Positions 48,890 through 60,483 of a stretch of 64,000 bases of DNA are shown piece by piece. The stretch lies in the NCBI RefSeq assembly GCF_900016785.1, contig NZ_LN890285.1, positions 62,001 to 126,000 on the forward strand, read 5' to 3'. Within the stretch, counting starts at the first letter, position 1; each line of letters opens with the position of its first letter. The notes beneath the pieces were generated by a model that saw only the letters and a list, made by a program, of their open reading frames with translations, had not been told where the DNA came from and searched no databases. The stretch comes from Buchnera aphidicola (Tuberolachnus salignus). GTDB taxonomy: Bacteria > Pseudomonadota > Gammaproteobacteria > Enterobacterales > Enterobacteriaceae. The translations under genes were made by a program, and so were the position numbers.

Positions 48890-49121
48890 AATAATCTCTT
48901 TTAAATTATGCTAAAAAACAATAATAAAATATATAAAAAATATGTTTTTTGTTATAAAAAATTTTTATATAATATATTTTAATTTAAAAAATATAAATAT
49001 TTTAATATACTTGTATTTTCAAATAATAACAATGCTTATAGTTATAAGATATTTTTTTTAGTCAATATTTTATATATATTAAGTTAAATCAATTAAATTT
49101 TAGACAGAAGGGAACATATTA

Positions 49122-49394
49122 TTGGCTAATATTAAATCATCTAAAAAAAGAGCAATATCTTCAGAACGTCAAAGAAAATTAAATGTAAGTAAAAAATCTA
49201 GGGTAAAAACATTTATAAAAAAAGTATTAATTTCAATTAAAAAAGTTGATTTAAAAGAAGCAAAAAAAAATTTTATTATTATGCAATCTATTTTAGATAA
49301 AAGTGTATCAAAAAAAATATTTCATAAAAACAAAGCTGCTCGTTATAAATCTAATTTATCTTTTAAAATTAAAAATTTAAAACATTTTAAATAA
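49122..49394 (+). CDS. rpsT: 30S ribosomal protein S20, UUG start
   Basis: S20 is a small basic protein of the 30S subunit. It has 90 residues (E. coli 87): ANIKSSKKRAISSERQR at the start and HKNKAARYKSNLS at the end fit the family. The start codon is TTG at 49122, after AGAAGGG; E. coli rpsT also uses UUG, and this weak start is part of its autoregulation, so it is probably retained for the same reason. It is divergent from ileS and convergent with dnaJ. Confidence 0.94.
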   Translation: MANIKSSKKRAISSERQRKLNVSKKSRVKTFIKKVLISIKKVDLKEAKKNFIIMQSILDKSVSKKIFHKNKAARYKSNLSFKIKNLKHFK

Positions 49395-49404
49395 TTTTAA
49401 AGGA

Positions 49405-49469
49405 GCGAGGGAATACGAGTATTGTTTCTATGAAACAAATTTTTCATAGCGGACAATACTTTCTCTCGC
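49405..49469. terminator. Long stepped hairpin between convergent rpsT and dnaJ
   Basis: Three stacked stems share one axis: GCGAG (49405-49409) with CTCGC (49465-49469), AGTATTGT (49418-49425) with ACAATACT (49453-49460), and CTATGAAA (49428-49435) with TTTCATAG (49442-49449), with short internal loops. The position between two facing genes suggests a bidirectional terminator. Confidence 0.65.
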
Positions 49470-49477
49470 ATAAATTA

Positions 49478-50614
49478 TTATTTTGTTAAAGCATCAAAAA
49501 ATCTTTTTACACTATTAAAAAATCTTTTTGATTTTGGGCTATTGTTTTTACCTTTAACATCTCCAAAACTTTTTCCTAATTTATGTAATAAATTTTTTTG
49601 AGACATATTTAAATTAACTGGAGTTTCAACAATAATTTTACAAAATAAATCACCTTGCAATCCATTTCGAACTGATCGTATTCCTTTTCCTCGAATTCTA
49701 AAGAGTTTACCAGATTGGGTTTCTTGAGGAATTTTGAAATTAATTCTCCCTTCTAAAGTAGGAATTTCTATTTCCCCACCTAAAGCTGCCATAACACAAT
49801 TGATAGGTACTTCACAATGTAAATTATTATCTTCTCGTTTAAAGATTGGGTGTTTTTTTACATTAATTTGAATGTATAAATCTCCAGAACGTGCTCCATT
49901 TAATCCCGCTTCTCCTTCGTTATTTAATCTTATTTTATCATTTGTATCAATTCCAGAAGGAATCTTAATAGATAATTTTTTTGATTTTTTAATTCTTCCT
50001 TGCCCATAACATTTTGCACAAGGATTTTTAATAATTTTTCCTTGTCCAGAACAAATTTCACAAGTTTGTTGTACACTAAAAAAACCTTTTTGCATATGAA
50101 TTTGACCGTTTCCATGACAGTTTGTACATATCACAGGTTTTGTTCCGCGTTTTGAACCAGTTCCATAACAATCAATACATTTTGTTAACGTAGGAATATT
50201 AATTTCTTTATAAGTTCCTTTCACAGCTTCTTCTAAAGTTAATTCTAAATCATATTGTAGATCAGAACCTTTAGTTTTTTTATTTTTTTTTGTATTACCA
50301 AAAATATCTCCAAACACATCACCGAAAATATCACTGAAATCTGATGTAGAAGTTCGAAAATTATTATTAAAATTGTTATGTGAAGAATTTTGTTCAAAAG
50401 CAGAATGTCCATATTGTTCATATAATTTTCTTTTTTTAGGATCACTTAAAATTTCATATGCTTCTTTTACTTCTTTAAATTTTGTTTCGGCATTTTTATT
50501 ACCTTGATTACGATCTGGATGATATTTCATCGCTAATTTTTTATATGCACGTTTGATTTCTAAATCAGTAGCAGTATTAGAAATATTTAAAATTTGATAA
50601 TAATCTTTTTTCAT
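49478..50614 (-). CDS. dnaJ: Chaperone DnaJ
   Basis: DnaJ delivers substrates to DnaK and stimulates its ATPase. It has 378 residues (E. coli 376). The J-domain has [13 protein letters not shown] with the HPD motif near residue 33. Four zinc motifs CxxCxGxG are present ([32 protein letters not shown]) at about 145-205, followed by the substrate-binding C-domain. The G/F linker is unusual: the glycine-rich stretch of E. coli is replaced by [15 protein letters not shown], although the [12 protein letters not shown] part is kept. It is downstream of dnaK in the usual order, 130 bases away. Confidence 0.96.
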   Translation of the reverse strand: MKKDYYQILNISNTATDLEIKRAYKKLAMKYHPDRNQGNKNAETKFKEVKEAYEILSDPKKRKLYEQYGHSAFEQNSSHNNFNNNFRTSTSDFSDIFGDVFGDIFGNTKKNKKTKGSDLQYDLELTLEEAVKGTYKEINIPTLTKCIDCYGTGSKRGTKPVICTNCHGNGQIHMQKGFFSVQQTCEICSGQGKIIKNPCAKCYGQGRIKKSKKLSIKIPSGIDTNDKIRLNNEGEAGLNGARSGDLYIQINVKKHPIFKREDNNLHCEVPINCVMAALGGEIEIPTLEGRINFKIPQETQSGKLFRIRGKGIRSVRNGLQGDLFCKIIVETPVNLNMSQKNLLHKLGKSFGDVKGKNNSPKSKRFFNSVKRFFDALTK

Positions 50615-50645
50615 ATATTATTCTTCTATTTAAAAATTGAAAACT

Positions 50646-50682
50646 CAACGGGTGTCTAATAGAATAAATCTATTTCACCCGT
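50646..50682. terminator. Inverted repeat in the dnaK-dnaJ spacer
   Basis: AACGGGTG (50646-50653) pairs with CACCCGTT (50675-50682), and an inner AATAGA/TCTATT stem can form. This G+C-rich stem stands out in the A+T background. It may partly terminate dnaK transcripts before dnaJ, giving more DnaK than DnaJ. Confidence 0.5.
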
Positions 50683-50744
50683 TAGTAAATCTAAATAATT
50701 TTGTAAATTGTAATATTATTCATTATTCAATTTTATAAAATAAA

Positions 50745-52652
50745 TTATTTTTTTGGTTTTTCTTTTACTTCTTCAAATTCCGCATCAACAGCTGTTTCTT
50801 CGGATTTTTTTGTATTTTCAGGTTTATTATTATTTTCTTGATTTTGTGCTAAATTATTAAATTTAGAATTTAATTGTAAAATTTTTTGAATATTTTTATT
50901 AATTTCTTCTTTATCTTCACCTTTTAAAGATAAATCTAAATTTTTTAAAGTAGTTTCAATTTCATTTTTATCTTCTACATTTAGTAATGTATTATATTTT
51001 TGTAATTGTGTTTTAGTACTATGTGAAATTTGATCACCTTGATTTCTAATTTTAATTAATTCTTCAAATTGTAAATCTTTTTCGGAATTTTCTTGAGCTT
51101 CAGAAATCATTTTTTTAATTTCTGATTCGTTTAATCCAGATGATGCTTTAATAGTAATTTTTTGTTCTTTATTAGTAGCTTTATCTTTTGCAGAAACATG
51201 AAGAATACCATCAGCATCAATATCAAAAGTCACTTCTATTTGTGGTATACCTCGTGGTGCCGCTTGTATTCCATCTAAATTAAATTGTCCTAAAGATTTA
51301 TTATCTGAAGATCTTTTTCGTTCACCTTGTAAAACATGAATGGTTACGGCAGATTGATTATCTTCTGCTGTTGAAAAAATTTGACTATGTTTAGTAGGAA
51401 TTGTTGTATTTTTTCCTATTAAAGTAGTCATAACTCCACCCATAGTTTCTATACCTAAAGATAATGGAGTAACATCTAATAACAACACATCTTTTACATC
51501 ACCAGATAAGACGCCTCCTTGTACAGCTGCACCTACTGCAACAGCTTCATCAGGATTTACATCTTTACGAGGAGCTTTTCCAAAAAATTCTTCTACTTTT
51601 TTTTGTACTAAAGGCATCCGTGTTTGACCACCAACTAAAATAATATCGTGTATTTCAGAAATTTTTAATTTGGCATCTTTTAAAGCCATTTGTAAAGGTT
51701 TAATAGATCTAATAACTAAATCTTCAACTAAAGATTCTAATTTTGATCGAGTAACTTTAATGTTTAAATGTTTAGGACCTTGTGAATTTGCAGTAATATA
51801 AGGTAAATTAACATCAGTTTGTTGAGCAGAAGAAAGTTCTATTTTTGCTTTTTCAGATGCTTCTTTTAATCTTTGCATAGCTAAAGAATCATCTCTTAAA
51901 TCAATTCCTTGTTCTTTTTTAAATTCTTGAACTAAAAAATTTATTAAACGATTATCAAAATCTTCTCCTCCTAAATGCGTATCTCCATTAGTAGCTAGAA
52001 CTTCAAATGTTTTTTCTTTATCAACATCATCAATTTCTATAATAGAAATATCAAAAGTTCCACCCCCTAAATCATATACAGCAATAATTCTATTTCCTTT
52101 TCCTTTATCTAAACCATAAGCTAAAGCAGCAGCAGTAGGTTCATTAATAATTCTTCTTACAGTTAAACCTGCTATTCTTCCTGCATCTTTAGTCGCTTGA
52201 CGTTGGGCATCATTAAAATATGCTGGAACAGTAATTACTGCTTCTGAAATTTTTTCTCCTAAATAATCTTCAGCAGTTTTTTTCATTTTTTTTAATACTT
52301 CTGCAGAAATTTGGGGAGGTGCAATATTTTCATTTTTAATTTTTATCCATGCATCTCCATTTTCAGATTCGGAGATTTCATAAGGCATAATTTTTATATC
52401 TCTTTGAACTTCTTCATCTCGGAATTTTCTTCCAATTAATCGTTTAATAGCAAATAAAGTGTTTTTAGGATTAGTAATAGCTTGTCTTTTAGCGGGTTGT
52501 CCAACTAAAATTTCATTTTCTGCAGTATATGCAATAACTGATGGTGTTGTTCTTTCTCCTTCAGAATTTTCTAAAACTCGTGCAGTAGTACCATCCATAA
52601 TAGCAATACATGAATTTGTAGTTCCTAAATCAATTCCAATAATTTTACTCAC
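50745..52652 (-). CDS. dnaK: Chaperone DnaK (Hsp70)
   Basis: DnaK is the main Hsp70, folding and protecting proteins with DnaJ and GrpE. It has 635 residues (E. coli 638). The nucleotide domain shows [37 protein letters not shown] (in part), [10 protein letters not shown] and [10 protein letters not shown]; the linker [19 protein letters not shown] (about 387-405) and substrate domain follow. The C-terminal tail EEVKEKPKK resembles E. coli EEVKDKK. Compared with its neighbours it is more conserved and less lysine-rich, as expected for a highly expressed gene. A heat-shock promoter lies about 100 bases upstream. Confidence 0.97.
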   Translation of the reverse strand: MSKIIGIDLGTTNSCIAIMDGTTARVLENSEGERTTPSVIAYTAENEILVGQPAKRQAITNPKNTLFAIKRLIGRKFRDEEVQRDIKIMPYEISESENGDAWIKIKNENIAPPQISAEVLKKMKKTAEDYLGEKISEAVITVPAYFNDAQRQATKDAGRIAGLTVRRIINEPTAAALAYGLDKGKGNRIIAVYDLGGGTFDISIIEIDDVDKEKTFEVLATNGDTHLGGEDFDNRLINFLVQEFKKEQGIDLRDDSLAMQRLKEASEKAKIELSSAQQTDVNLPYITANSQGPKHLNIKVTRSKLESLVEDLVIRSIKPLQMALKDAKLKISEIHDIILVGGQTRMPLVQKKVEEFFGKAPRKDVNPDEAVAVGAAVQGGVLSGDVKDVLLLDVTPLSLGIETMGGVMTTLIGKNTTIPTKHSQIFSTAEDNQSAVTIHVLQGERKRSSDNKSLGQFNLDGIQAAPRGIPQIEVTFDIDADGILHVSAKDKATNKEQKITIKASSGLNESEIKKMISEAQENSEKDLQFEELIKIRNQGDQISHSTKTQLQKYNTLLNVEDKNEIETTLKNLDLSLKGEDKEEINKNIQKILQLNSKFNNLAQNQENNNKPENTKKSEETAVDAEFEEVKEKPKK

Positions 52653-52747
52653 AATATGTTATCCTTATAATTAAATAAAATTTTATAATATTATATTTTA
52701 AAACTATAAAATTAAAAAATTTATAATTCTTTAAAGAGAATACTAAT

Positions 52748-52781
52748 GTAATGGGGTCATTTTGTTAAGCATCAAGGGGGG
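52748..52781 (-). promoter_or_regulatory. Heat-shock (sigma-32) promoter of dnaK
   Basis: On the minus strand CCCTTGAT (52778-52771) with extra C residues before it is followed after 14 bases by CCCCATTAC (52756-52748). The consensus for RNA polymerase with sigma-32 is CTTGAA, 13-15 bases, CCCCAT. The match is near-perfect, the G+C content is striking in this A+T-rich DNA, and it lies about 95 bases before the dnaK ATG. Confidence 0.85.
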
Positions 52782-52905
52782 TCTTTACAAAAATATGTTT
52801 TTTAAAATTAAAATAATAGTTTTTTAATTTTAAATTTTATTTTAAAAAAATATAATTTCTATAATTATATGATTTTATGTAATATTAAAATATTAAGGAA
52901 TTTTT

Positions 52906-53250
52906 ATGCAAAATTATTGTTTTTTTTATTTTATTATAATTAGTATTATATTATGTTGTTCAATATTATTAATTAGTTTTATTTTAGGAGGAAAATCATA
53001 TTCACATTATAAAAATTTTCCTTTTGAATGTGGTATGCCATCTTTATATAATTCTAGATTTCAAATGTCTATTCAATATTATGTAATCGCAATATTGTTT
53101 GTGATATTTGATACTGATATATTATATTTATATACTTGGTCAATTAGTATACATGAATGTGAATGGTTTGGATTTTTAGAAGCGATTTTTTTTATTTTAT
53201 TTTTATTAATTACATTGTTATTTTTAGTGAAAATGAAAATTATTAAATAA
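52906..53250 (+). CDS. nuoA: NADH-quinone oxidoreductase subunit A
   Basis: NuoA is a three-span membrane subunit of complex I at the junction of the peripheral arm. It has 114 residues; E. coli NuoA is longer (147), mainly at the N-terminus. Landmarks are KNFPFECGMPS near residue 38 and IAILFVIFDTDILYLY near residue 65, where E. coli has FDVEALYLF (the acidic Glu is Asp here). Hydrophobic segments lie near 5-28, 60-80 and 88-108. The ATG follows AAGGA. It opens the nuo operon, whose promoter lies in the 253-base spacer shared with dnaK but is not clearly visible. Confidence 0.94.
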   Translation: MQNYCFFYFIIISIILCCSILLISFILGGKSYSHYKNFPFECGMPSLYNSRFQMSIQYYVIAILFVIFDTDILYLYTWSISIHECEWFGFLEAIFFILFLLITLLFLVKMKIIK

Positions 53251-53314
53251 ATTTTTTATAAAATTTTTTTTATAGAAATTTTTTTGTTATAAATTTTTTT
53301 GAGATAATAAAATT

Positions 53315-53932
53315 ATGGAATATACTTTAACTCCTGTATTTGAAAAAAATAAAGAACGTATTAAAAAAGAAATTAATGTTTCTGATCCTTTTAAAAAAAT
53401 GATTGAAAAAAACTTTTTTTTTGGAAAATTATCTCAATATTTACATATGTTAGTTAATTGGGGTCGTAAAAATTCATTATGGCCATATAATTTTGGATTA
53501 TCTTGTTGTTATGTAGAAATGGTTAGTGCTTTTACGTCAATACATGATGTATCGAGATTTGGTTCCGAAGTATTACGTTCTTCCCCACGTCAAGCGGATT
53601 TTATTGTTATTGCGGGTACACCTTTTTTAAAAATGGTACCTATTATACAGAGAATATATGATCAAATGTTAGAACCAAAATGGGTGATTTCTATGGGTGC
53701 ATGTGCTAATTCTGGAGGAATGTATGATGTATATTCTGTAATTCAAGGTGTAGATAAATTTTTACCGGTTGACATATATGTTCCAGGATGCCCCCCAAGA
53801 CCAGAAGCATATATGCAAGCTCTTTTATTATTACAAAAATCTATTACTTTAGAAAAAAGACCACTATCTTGGATTATTGGAGATCAAGGAATTTATAAAG
53901 CTAAAATAAAATCAAAAAAAAAAAATATATAA
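53315..53932 (+). CDS. nuoB: NADH-quinone oxidoreductase subunit B
   Basis: NuoB carries the N2 [4Fe-4S] cluster next to the quinone site. It has 205 residues (E. coli 220; the shortening is at the ends). The cluster cysteines are the adjacent pair C64-C65 (GLSCCYVEM), C130 ([10 protein letters not shown]) and C159 (PGCPPRPE). The [14 protein letters not shown] block is unchanged from the family. It follows nuoA after 64 bases and precedes nuoCD after 120 bases. Confidence 0.96.
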   Translation: MEYTLTPVFEKNKERIKKEINVSDPFKKMIEKNFFFGKLSQYLHMLVNWGRKNSLWPYNFGLSCCYVEMVSAFTSIHDVSRFGSEVLRSSPRQADFIVIAGTPFLKMVPIIQRIYDQMLEPKWVISMGACANSGGMYDVYSVIQGVDKFLPVDIYVPGCPPRPEAYMQALLLLQKSITLEKRPLSWIIGDQGIYKAKIKSKKKNI

Positions 53933-54052
53933 TATTTTAGAAAATTTTTTTGTTTTTAAAATAATATTTTTATGTTTTTAAAATTTATTTTATTTTTTTT
54001 TTTAAAATAACATATAAATTTTTTAATTTTTAAAAATGAGAATACATTAAAA

Positions 54053-55810
54053 ATGTTAGAATATTTAAAAAAACCCATCATACAAGATTTATTTAAATTT
54101 TTTGGAAAATCACGTTTTTTAATACAAAATTCATCTTTAAATTTTCCAGTTTTTTGGATTCTTTCAAGTGATTTATTAAAAATTTTAAATTTTCTTTATT
54201 TCTATAAATTTAATTCATATAATTTTTTATTTGATTTACATGGAGTTGATGAACGTTTACGAAAAAATTCTTCTAAATTACCTCAAGCAGATTTTTCTGT
54301 ATTTTATCATATTATTTCTTTAAAAGATAATAGTGATATTATGTTTAAAATTGCTTTATCTGAAAATAATTTACAAGTGCCTACTATTACATCTTTATTT
54401 GTAAACGCTAATTGGTATGAATGCGAAACGTGGGAGATGTTTGGAATAGTTTTTATTGGTCATCCTAATTTAAGACGTATTATTATGCCAAATAATTGGA
54501 AAGGATTTCCAATGCGTAAAAATTATCCTTGTCGAGCTACTGAAGAACAAAAACTTTTTTTTACTTTAAAAGAAGAACAAACAGCAATAGATATGTTATC
54601 TTTTAAACCAAAAGAATGGGGCATAAAAAATGATAAAACAGGATTTAAATATATGTTTTTAAATCTTGGCCCTAATCATCCATCTGCGCATGGTGCATTT
54701 CGAATTTTATTACAATTAGAAGGAGAAAAAATTATAGATTGTATGCCAGATATTGGTTATCATCATCGTGGAGCAGAAAAAATCGCAGAACGACAAACAT
54801 GGCATAATTATATTCCTTATACTGATAGAATAGAATATTTAGGAGGTTGTTTAAATGAAATGCCTTACATATTAGCAGTAGAAAAATTAGCTAATATTAT
54901 AGTTCCAAAAAGAGTTGAAGTAATTCGAATAATGTTATCAGAATTATTTCGTATTAATAGTCATTTATTGTTTATTTCTACCTTTATACAAGATACAGGA
55001 AGTATGAGTACAGTTTTTTTAGCATTTACAGATAGACAAAAAATTTATGATTTAATTGAACTAATTACTGGAGCTCGAATGCATCCTGCTTGGTTTCGAA
55101 TTGGAGGAGTAGCTAAAGATTTACCGAAAAATTGGGATGTAGTTTTAAAAAAATTTTTACAATGGATGCCTAAAAGACTAAAATTTTATATTGATGTAGC
55201 ATTAAAAAATAGTATTTTAATCTCTAGATCTCAAGGGATAGCTTCTTATACATCTCAAGACGCAATTAGATGGGGTGTTACTGGAGCTGGATTAAGAGCT
55301 ACTGGAATTGATTTTGATGTTAGAAAAAAAAGACCTTATTCAGGTTATCAAAATTTTGAGTTTGAAATTCCTATAGGTTCAGGTCTTAGTGATGCTTATA
55401 CTCGTGTGATGTTAAAAGTAGAAGAGATTTATCAAAGTTTGAAAATTTTAACACAATGTTTAAAAAATATGCCATGTGGTCCTTTTAAAGCTGATCATCC
55501 TCTTACTACTCCACCTGAAAAAAATAAGTCTTTTAAAGATATAGAAACTTTAATAACTCATTTTTTATCGATGTCTTGGGGAATTATTTTAAAACCAAAT
55601 GAAAGTTTCCAAATGGTAGAAGCTTCAAAAGGTATTAATAGTTATTATTTAATTAGTGATGGCGAAATTTCTAGTTATAGAACTAGAATTAGAACTCCTA
55701 GTTTTCCTCATTTACAACAAATTCCTTCAGTTATTAAAAATTCAGTTATTTCTGATTTAATAGTATATTTAGGAAGTATTGATTTTGTTATGTCAGACGT
55801 AGATCGTTAA
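54053..55810 (+). CDS. nuoC: NADH-quinone oxidoreductase fused subunit C/D
   Basis: This is the NuoC-NuoD fusion typical of gammaproteobacteria, here 585 residues against about 596-600 in E. coli. The NuoC part (about 1-185) has [14 protein letters not shown] and the RRIIMPNNW block; the NuoD part (about 200-585) has [16 protein letters not shown], the [11 protein letters not shown] block, [31 protein letters not shown] and the C-terminal DFVMSDVDR. NuoD lines the quinone cavity with NuoB. The linker between halves is short. Confidence 0.96.
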   Translation: MLEYLKKPIIQDLFKFFGKSRFLIQNSSLNFPVFWILSSDLLKILNFLYFYKFNSYNFLFDLHGVDERLRKNSSKLPQADFSVFYHIISLKDNSDIMFKIALSENNLQVPTITSLFVNANWYECETWEMFGIVFIGHPNLRRIIMPNNWKGFPMRKNYPCRATEEQKLFFTLKEEQTAIDMLSFKPKEWGIKNDKTGFKYMFLNLGPNHPSAHGAFRILLQLEGEKIIDCMPDIGYHHRGAEKIAERQTWHNYIPYTDRIEYLGGCLNEMPYILAVEKLANIIVPKRVEVIRIMLSELFRINSHLLFISTFIQDTGSMSTVFLAFTDRQKIYDLIELITGARMHPAWFRIGGVAKDLPKNWDVVLKKFLQWMPKRLKFYIDVALKNSILISRSQGIASYTSQDAIRWGVTGAGLRATGIDFDVRKKRPYSGYQNFEFEIPIGSGLSDAYTRVMLKVEEIYQSLKILTQCLKNMPCGPFKADHPLTTPPEKNKSFKDIETLITHFLSMSWGIILKPNESFQMVEASKGINSYYLISDGEISSYRTRIRTPSFPHLQQIPSVIKNSVISDLIVYLGSIDFVMSDVDR

Positions 55811-55826
55811 TTTTAGAGTGTGTTTT

Positions 55827-56318
55827 ATGTATAAACGGGAAAATTTAATGTGTGAATTAAGTAAAAAAGAAATTTTTAAAATACAATACGTAAAAAATAA
55901 ATACCCATATGTTCAAGCTTCTATAATAGAAGTTTTAAAAATAGTACAAAAAGGTCATGGGTGGATATCAGATTCATTACTTCAAGAAATATCTAATATT
56001 TTAGAAATTTCTAGTTGTGAAATTGAAGGAATTGCTACTTTTTATAGTCAAATTTTTAGAAAACCAGTTGGAAGAAATATAATTCGTTATTGTGATAGTG
56101 TTGTATGTTTTTTAAATGGTTGTAATCAAATTAAAAAAACATTAGAACAAATTTTAAATTTAAAAATAGGACATACAACACAGGATTTTCGATATACTTT
56201 ATTACCAACTTGTTGTTTAGGTGCATGTGATCAAGGGCCTGTAATTATGATTAATAAAGATTTAATTTATAAAGTTAAAAAAAAAATAATTTTAAAAATT
56301 CTGGATGTATATAAATGA
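55827..56318 (+). CDS. nuoE: NADH-quinone oxidoreductase subunit E
   Basis: NuoE holds a [2Fe-2S] cluster (N1a) in the NADH-binding arm. With ATG 55827 it has 163 residues (E. coli 166). A GTG three codons upstream and an ATG seven codons downstream (55848) are alternatives. The thioredoxin-like fold shows [19 protein letters not shown] and [14 protein letters not shown], which carry the four cluster cysteines. Its stop overlaps the nuoF ATG by four bases. Confidence 0.94.
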   Translation: MYKRENLMCELSKKEIFKIQYVKNKYPYVQASIIEVLKIVQKGHGWISDSLLQEISNILEISSCEIEGIATFYSQIFRKPVGRNIIRYCDSVVCFLNGCNQIKKTLEQILNLKIGHTTQDFRYTLLPTCCLGACDQGPVIMINKDLIYKVKKKIILKILDVYK

Positions 56319-57625
56319 AAAAAATTAAATTAACAAATGAAACGCATCCTTTAACATGGCGTTTAAATTCTAAAATTTCGCCTATTTGGATCAAAGAATA
56401 TATTAAAACAAATGGATATTTAGCTATTTTAAAAACTTTAAAAAATTTTCAGCCTAATGAAATTATTAATTTAATTATAAATTCTAAATTAAAAGGTAGA
56501 GGAGGTGCTGGATTTCCTACAGGTGTTAAATGGAATTTAATGATGAATAATACGAAAAAAACGCGCTATTTAATATGTAATGCAGATGAAATGGAACCGG
56601 GTACTTATAAAGATAGGTTTTTATTAGAAAATTTACCTCATCAGCTAATTGAAGGTATGTTAATTGCAGCATATGCTTTAAAAGCCTCTTGTGGATATAT
56701 TTTTTTACGTGGTGAATATTACGTTGCGGAAAAAAATTTAAAAAAAGCATTAAAAGAGGCAAAATATTATGGATATTTAGGTACAAATATATTAAAAAAA
56801 AATTTTAATTTTAATATTTTTTTACATACTGGAGCAGGAAGATATATTTGTGGAGAGGAGACTGCATTAATTAATTCTTTAGAAGGAAAACGAGCTAATC
56901 CAAGATTTAAACCACCATTTCCCGCTTTCTCAGGATTATGGGGTAAACCTACTTGTATTAATAATGTAGAAACTTTATCTAATATTCCTTCTATTATTAT
57001 GAATGGAATTTCTTGGTATCATAATTTATCAAATAGTGTTGATACAGGTACTAAAATAATAGGTTTTTCAGGATTAGTAAAAAATGCAGGTTTATGGGAA
57101 TTACCATTAGGAATTTCAGCTAGAGAAGTATTAGAAGATTATGCTGGAGGAATTAGATCTGGTTTTTTTTTAAAAGCATGGCAACCAGGTGGAGCTGGAA
57201 CAAGTTTACTAACTGAAAAACATTTGGATGTGAAAATGGACTTTGTAAGTTTACAAAAAATAGGTAGTAGATTAGGAACAGGATTAGCTATGGCAATAGA
57301 TAACTCTATAAATATTGTGTCATTAGTATTAAATTTAGAAATTTTTTTTTCTCGTGAATCTTGTGGTTTTTGTACTCCTTGTCGTGAAGGATTACCATGG
57401 ACTGTTAAGATTTTAAAAAAATTAGAAAAAAAACAAGGAAATAAAGGAGATATAGAATTGTTAGAAGAAATTTGTGAGAATTTAGGACCTGGAAAAACTT
57501 TTTGTGCTCATGCACCAGGAGCAATATCTCCATTAAAAAGTGCAATTAAATATTTTCGTTCAGAATTTGAAAAAGGAATTTTTTTATCGCCTAATTCGTT
57601 TCAAAATATTTTAATAGATTCTTAA
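56315..57625 (+). CDS. nuoF: NADH-quinone oxidoreductase subunit F
   Basis: NuoF binds NADH and FMN and carries the N3 [4Fe-4S] cluster. It has 436 residues (E. coli 445). Motifs are [13 protein letters not shown] (near residue 60), [32 protein letters not shown], and [12 protein letters not shown] with the cluster cysteines near 350, plus the later cysteine in [10 protein letters not shown]. It is coupled to nuoE by an ATGA overlap and is followed by nuoG after 113 bases. Confidence 0.96.
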   Translation: MKKIKLTNETHPLTWRLNSKISPIWIKEYIKTNGYLAILKTLKNFQPNEIINLIINSKLKGRGGAGFPTGVKWNLMMNNTKKTRYLICNADEMEPGTYKDRFLLENLPHQLIEGMLIAAYALKASCGYIFLRGEYYVAEKNLKKALKEAKYYGYLGTNILKKNFNFNIFLHTGAGRYICGEETALINSLEGKRANPRFKPPFPAFSGLWGKPTCINNVETLSNIPSIIMNGISWYHNLSNSVDTGTKIIGFSGLVKNAGLWELPLGISAREVLEDYAGGIRSGFFLKAWQPGGAGTSLLTEKHLDVKMDFVSLQKIGSRLGTGLAMAIDNSINIVSLVLNLEIFFSRESCGFCTPCREGLPWTVKILKKLEKKQGNKGDIELLEEICENLGPGKTFCAHAPGAISPLKSAIKYFRSEFEKGIFLSPNSFQNILIDS

Positions 57626-57738
57626 TTTTTTTAAGAAAACTTTTTGATTTAGTATAAAATATAAAAAATTTTTAAAAAATAATTTTTAAAAATTTGTATA
57701 AAATTTCAAATAAAAAAATTTTGGAGAAAAAAGATTTA

Positions 57739-60483
57739 ATGTTAACTATTTATATAGATAAAAAAAAATTTATTACATCACGTTTTGGAAATTTGTTAGA
57801 AATTTTTTTATCTCTTGGATTGAATATTCCTTATTTTTGTTGGCATCCTAGTTTAGGAAGTATCGGGTCTTGTCGGCAATGTGCTGTTAAAATTTATAAA
57901 GATGAAACTGATCGTATTGGTACTATTGTAATGTCTTGTATGACATCTGTACTTCCAAACATGAAAATTTCTGTTTTAGATTCAGAAGTTTTGAAATTTC
58001 GAAAAAGTATTATTGAATTTATGATGTTAGAACATCCTCATGATTGCCCAGTATGTTCAGAAGGTGGTAAATGTCATTTGCAAGATATGACTGTATTAAA
58101 TCAACATCATAGGAGACGTTATCAATTTAAAAAACGTATTTTTAAAAATCAATTTTTAGGACCTTTTATACAACATGAAATGAATCGTTGTATTACATGT
58201 TATCGTTGTGTTAGATATTATAAAGATTATGCTGGAGGAAAAGATTTTGGAGTATATGGAAGTAGTAATAAAATTTATTTTGGTAGATTTAAAGATGGAT
58301 TTTTAGAAAGTGAATATTCAGGAAATTTAGTTGATATTTGTCCTACTGGAGTATTTACGGAAAAAAAAGAACATAATATTTATGCTCGTAAATGGGATAT
58401 TAAATATACACCTAGTATTTGTCCACATTGTAGTATTGGTTGTAACATTAGTATAGGTGAACGTTACGGAAAAGTTTGTGTTGTAGATAATCGTTTCAAT
58501 TTTGATATTAATAAACATTTTTTATGTGATTTAGGTCGATTTGGATATGGTTATTTGAATAATAAAAAAATTTCTTTTACTCCTCTTCTTAATTTCAAGA
58601 AAAATAAAAAAAAAATTTCTAATATAGAAGCGATTAAATTAATTATTAATTTAAAAAAAAAATATAAAGAAAAAATTTTTGGAATTGGGTCTTCAAGAGC
58701 TAGTTTAGAAAGTAATTTTGCATTACGTACATTAGTCGGAAAAAAAAATTTTTTTTCAGGAATGGATAAAAAATTAAATAAATGCATGTCTTTTATAATA
58801 AAAATTTTAAAAAATAGTAATATTTATATTCCTACAATAACAGAAATTGAAACATATGATGTAATTTTAATTTTAGGAGAAGATTTAACTCAAACAGCAT
58901 CTCGTGCAGCATTAGCGGTAAGACAAGCTATAAAAAATATTTTTTTGAAAAAAAAAAAAATAGAAAATATTGAATTATGGAATTCTGAAGCTATAAAAAC
59001 TATTTTTCAAAATAAAAAAAATTCTTTATTTATTACTAGTACAGATATAACAAAATTAGATGACATTAGCGAATATACTTATTATGCACCTGTAGAACAA
59101 CAAATAAAATTTGGTATTTTAATTTTAGAATGTTTACAAAAATTATATTTTAAACAAACTATTGATGAAAAACATTTTTCAAAAATAATAATACATATCG
59201 CTCAATCTTTATTAAATTCTAAAAAACCGTTAATTATTTCAGGAGCGAGTAATATAAATTTATCTTTATTAAAAATAGCACATAATTTGGCTGCTTTTTT
59301 AAAAATATGTAGTCCTGAAATAGGATTAATTTTATTTCCTTCTTTTGTAAATAGTGTCGGTGTTTCATTATTAAATGGTTTTTCTTTTAAATTTCTTTTA
59401 ACACGTATTATCAAAGAAAAAATAAAAATTTTAATTATTTTAGAAAATGATATTTCTCTTTTTTTAAAAAATAAAGATTTTTTACAATTAACAAATAATA
59501 TTAAAAATATTATTGTTATAGATCACAAAAATTCTAATACAGTTTTAAAATCTACTATTTTTTTACCATGTTCAAAGATTTCTGAAAGTACTGGGACATT
59601 TGTAAATTATGAAGCTAGAGCTCAAAGATTTTTTAAAGTTATAGATTCTAACTTTTACACAAAAACATGTGTTGTATTAGAAAGTTGGCGTTGGTTGCAT
59701 GCACTCTATAATGAAGAAACTAATTTTAAGGTTATTAATTCATATACTTTAGATGAAATTTTTTTAAATTGTATAAAAAAAATTTTTTATTATAAAAACG
59801 ATAATAATACAATTTTTCATTCTCAAACACATATTTTAAATCAAAAAATTTTGCGATCAACGAATCGTTTTAGTGGTAGAACGTCTTTTTCTTCTAATAT
59901 AACTGTTCATGAACCTTTATATTCTAATGATTTAGATTCAACATTTACTTTTTCTTTAGAAGGATCTTCTTCGAAAAAAGAAAATTTTTCTCATATTCCT
60001 TTTACATGGTCTGCAGGTTGGAATTCAATACAATCTTTATATAAAACGCCTTCTTATTATCAAAAAAAAGAAAAAAAATATCAAAATGGATTACTTTTGT
60101 TATCTAAAAGAAAAAAATATAATTTTTCTTTATTTACTATCATTCCAAAACTATTGACTTTTAAAAAAAATGTAAAAGAGTTTGTAATTTTTCCATATTA
60201 TAAATTATTAGGTAGTGAAGAAATAAGTCAAAATTCAAAAGAAATTAAAAAAATAATTAAAGAAAGTTATATCATTTTAAATATTATAGACGGAAAATCG
60301 TTACAATTAAAGAATTATGATTTATTAAAATTTACGATTGACTTAAAAAAATTTAAATTTCCTGTTTTATTTTCTAAAAAAACAAGTTTAGGAACTATAG
60401 GTTTACCAATCGGAATCTTTAATCTTTCTTTTTCTTTAATCGGAAAAAAAATTTTTAATTTAAAAAAGGTTATAAAAACATGA
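57739..60483 (+). CDS. nuoG: NADH-quinone oxidoreductase subunit G
   Basis: NuoG is the largest peripheral subunit. The ATG at 57739 (TTGGAGAA upstream) gives [10 protein letters not shown] like the family start; an upstream ATG at 57694 would add 15 residues. It has 914 residues (E. coli 908). The N-terminal ferredoxin has [16 protein letters not shown] and SCMTS; then [35 protein letters not shown] and the extra N7 cluster cysteines in CPHCSIGC and [12 protein letters not shown]. The C-terminal molybdopterin-type part is inactive in the family and more diverged here. The stop overlaps the nuoH ATG by four bases. Confidence 0.95.
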   Translation: MLTIYIDKKKFITSRFGNLLEIFLSLGLNIPYFCWHPSLGSIGSCRQCAVKIYKDETDRIGTIVMSCMTSVLPNMKISVLDSEVLKFRKSIIEFMMLEHPHDCPVCSEGGKCHLQDMTVLNQHHRRRYQFKKRIFKNQFLGPFIQHEMNRCITCYRCVRYYKDYAGGKDFGVYGSSNKIYFGRFKDGFLESEYSGNLVDICPTGVFTEKKEHNIYARKWDIKYTPSICPHCSIGCNISIGERYGKVCVVDNRFNFDINKHFLCDLGRFGYGYLNNKKISFTPLLNFKKNKKKISNIEAIKLIINLKKKYKEKIFGIGSSRASLESNFALRTLVGKKNFFSGMDKKLNKCMSFIIKILKNSNIYIPTITEIETYDVILILGEDLTQTASRAALAVRQAIKNIFLKKKKIENIELWNSEAIKTIFQNKKNSLFITSTDITKLDDISEYTYYAPVEQQIKFGILILECLQKLYFKQTIDEKHFSKIIIHIAQSLLNSKKPLIISGASNINLSLLKIAHNLAAFLKICSPEIGLILFPSFVNSVGVSLLNGFSFKFLLTRIIKEKIKILIILENDISLFLKNKDFLQLTNNIKNIIVIDHKNSNTVLKSTIFLPCSKISESTGTFVNYEARAQRFFKVIDSNFYTKTCVVLESWRWLHALYNEETNFKVINSYTLDEIFLNCIKKIFYYKNDNNTIFHSQTHILNQKILRSTNRFSGRTSFSSNITVHEPLYSNDLDSTFTFSLEGSSSKKENFSHIPFTWSAGWNSIQSLYKTPSYYQKKEKKYQNGLLLLSKRKKYNFSLFTIIPKLLTFKKNVKEFVIFPYYKLLGSEEISQNSKEIKKIIKESYIILNIIDGKSLQLKNYDLLKFTIDLKKFKFPVLFSKKTSLGTIGLPIGIFNLSFSLIGKKIFNLKKVIKT

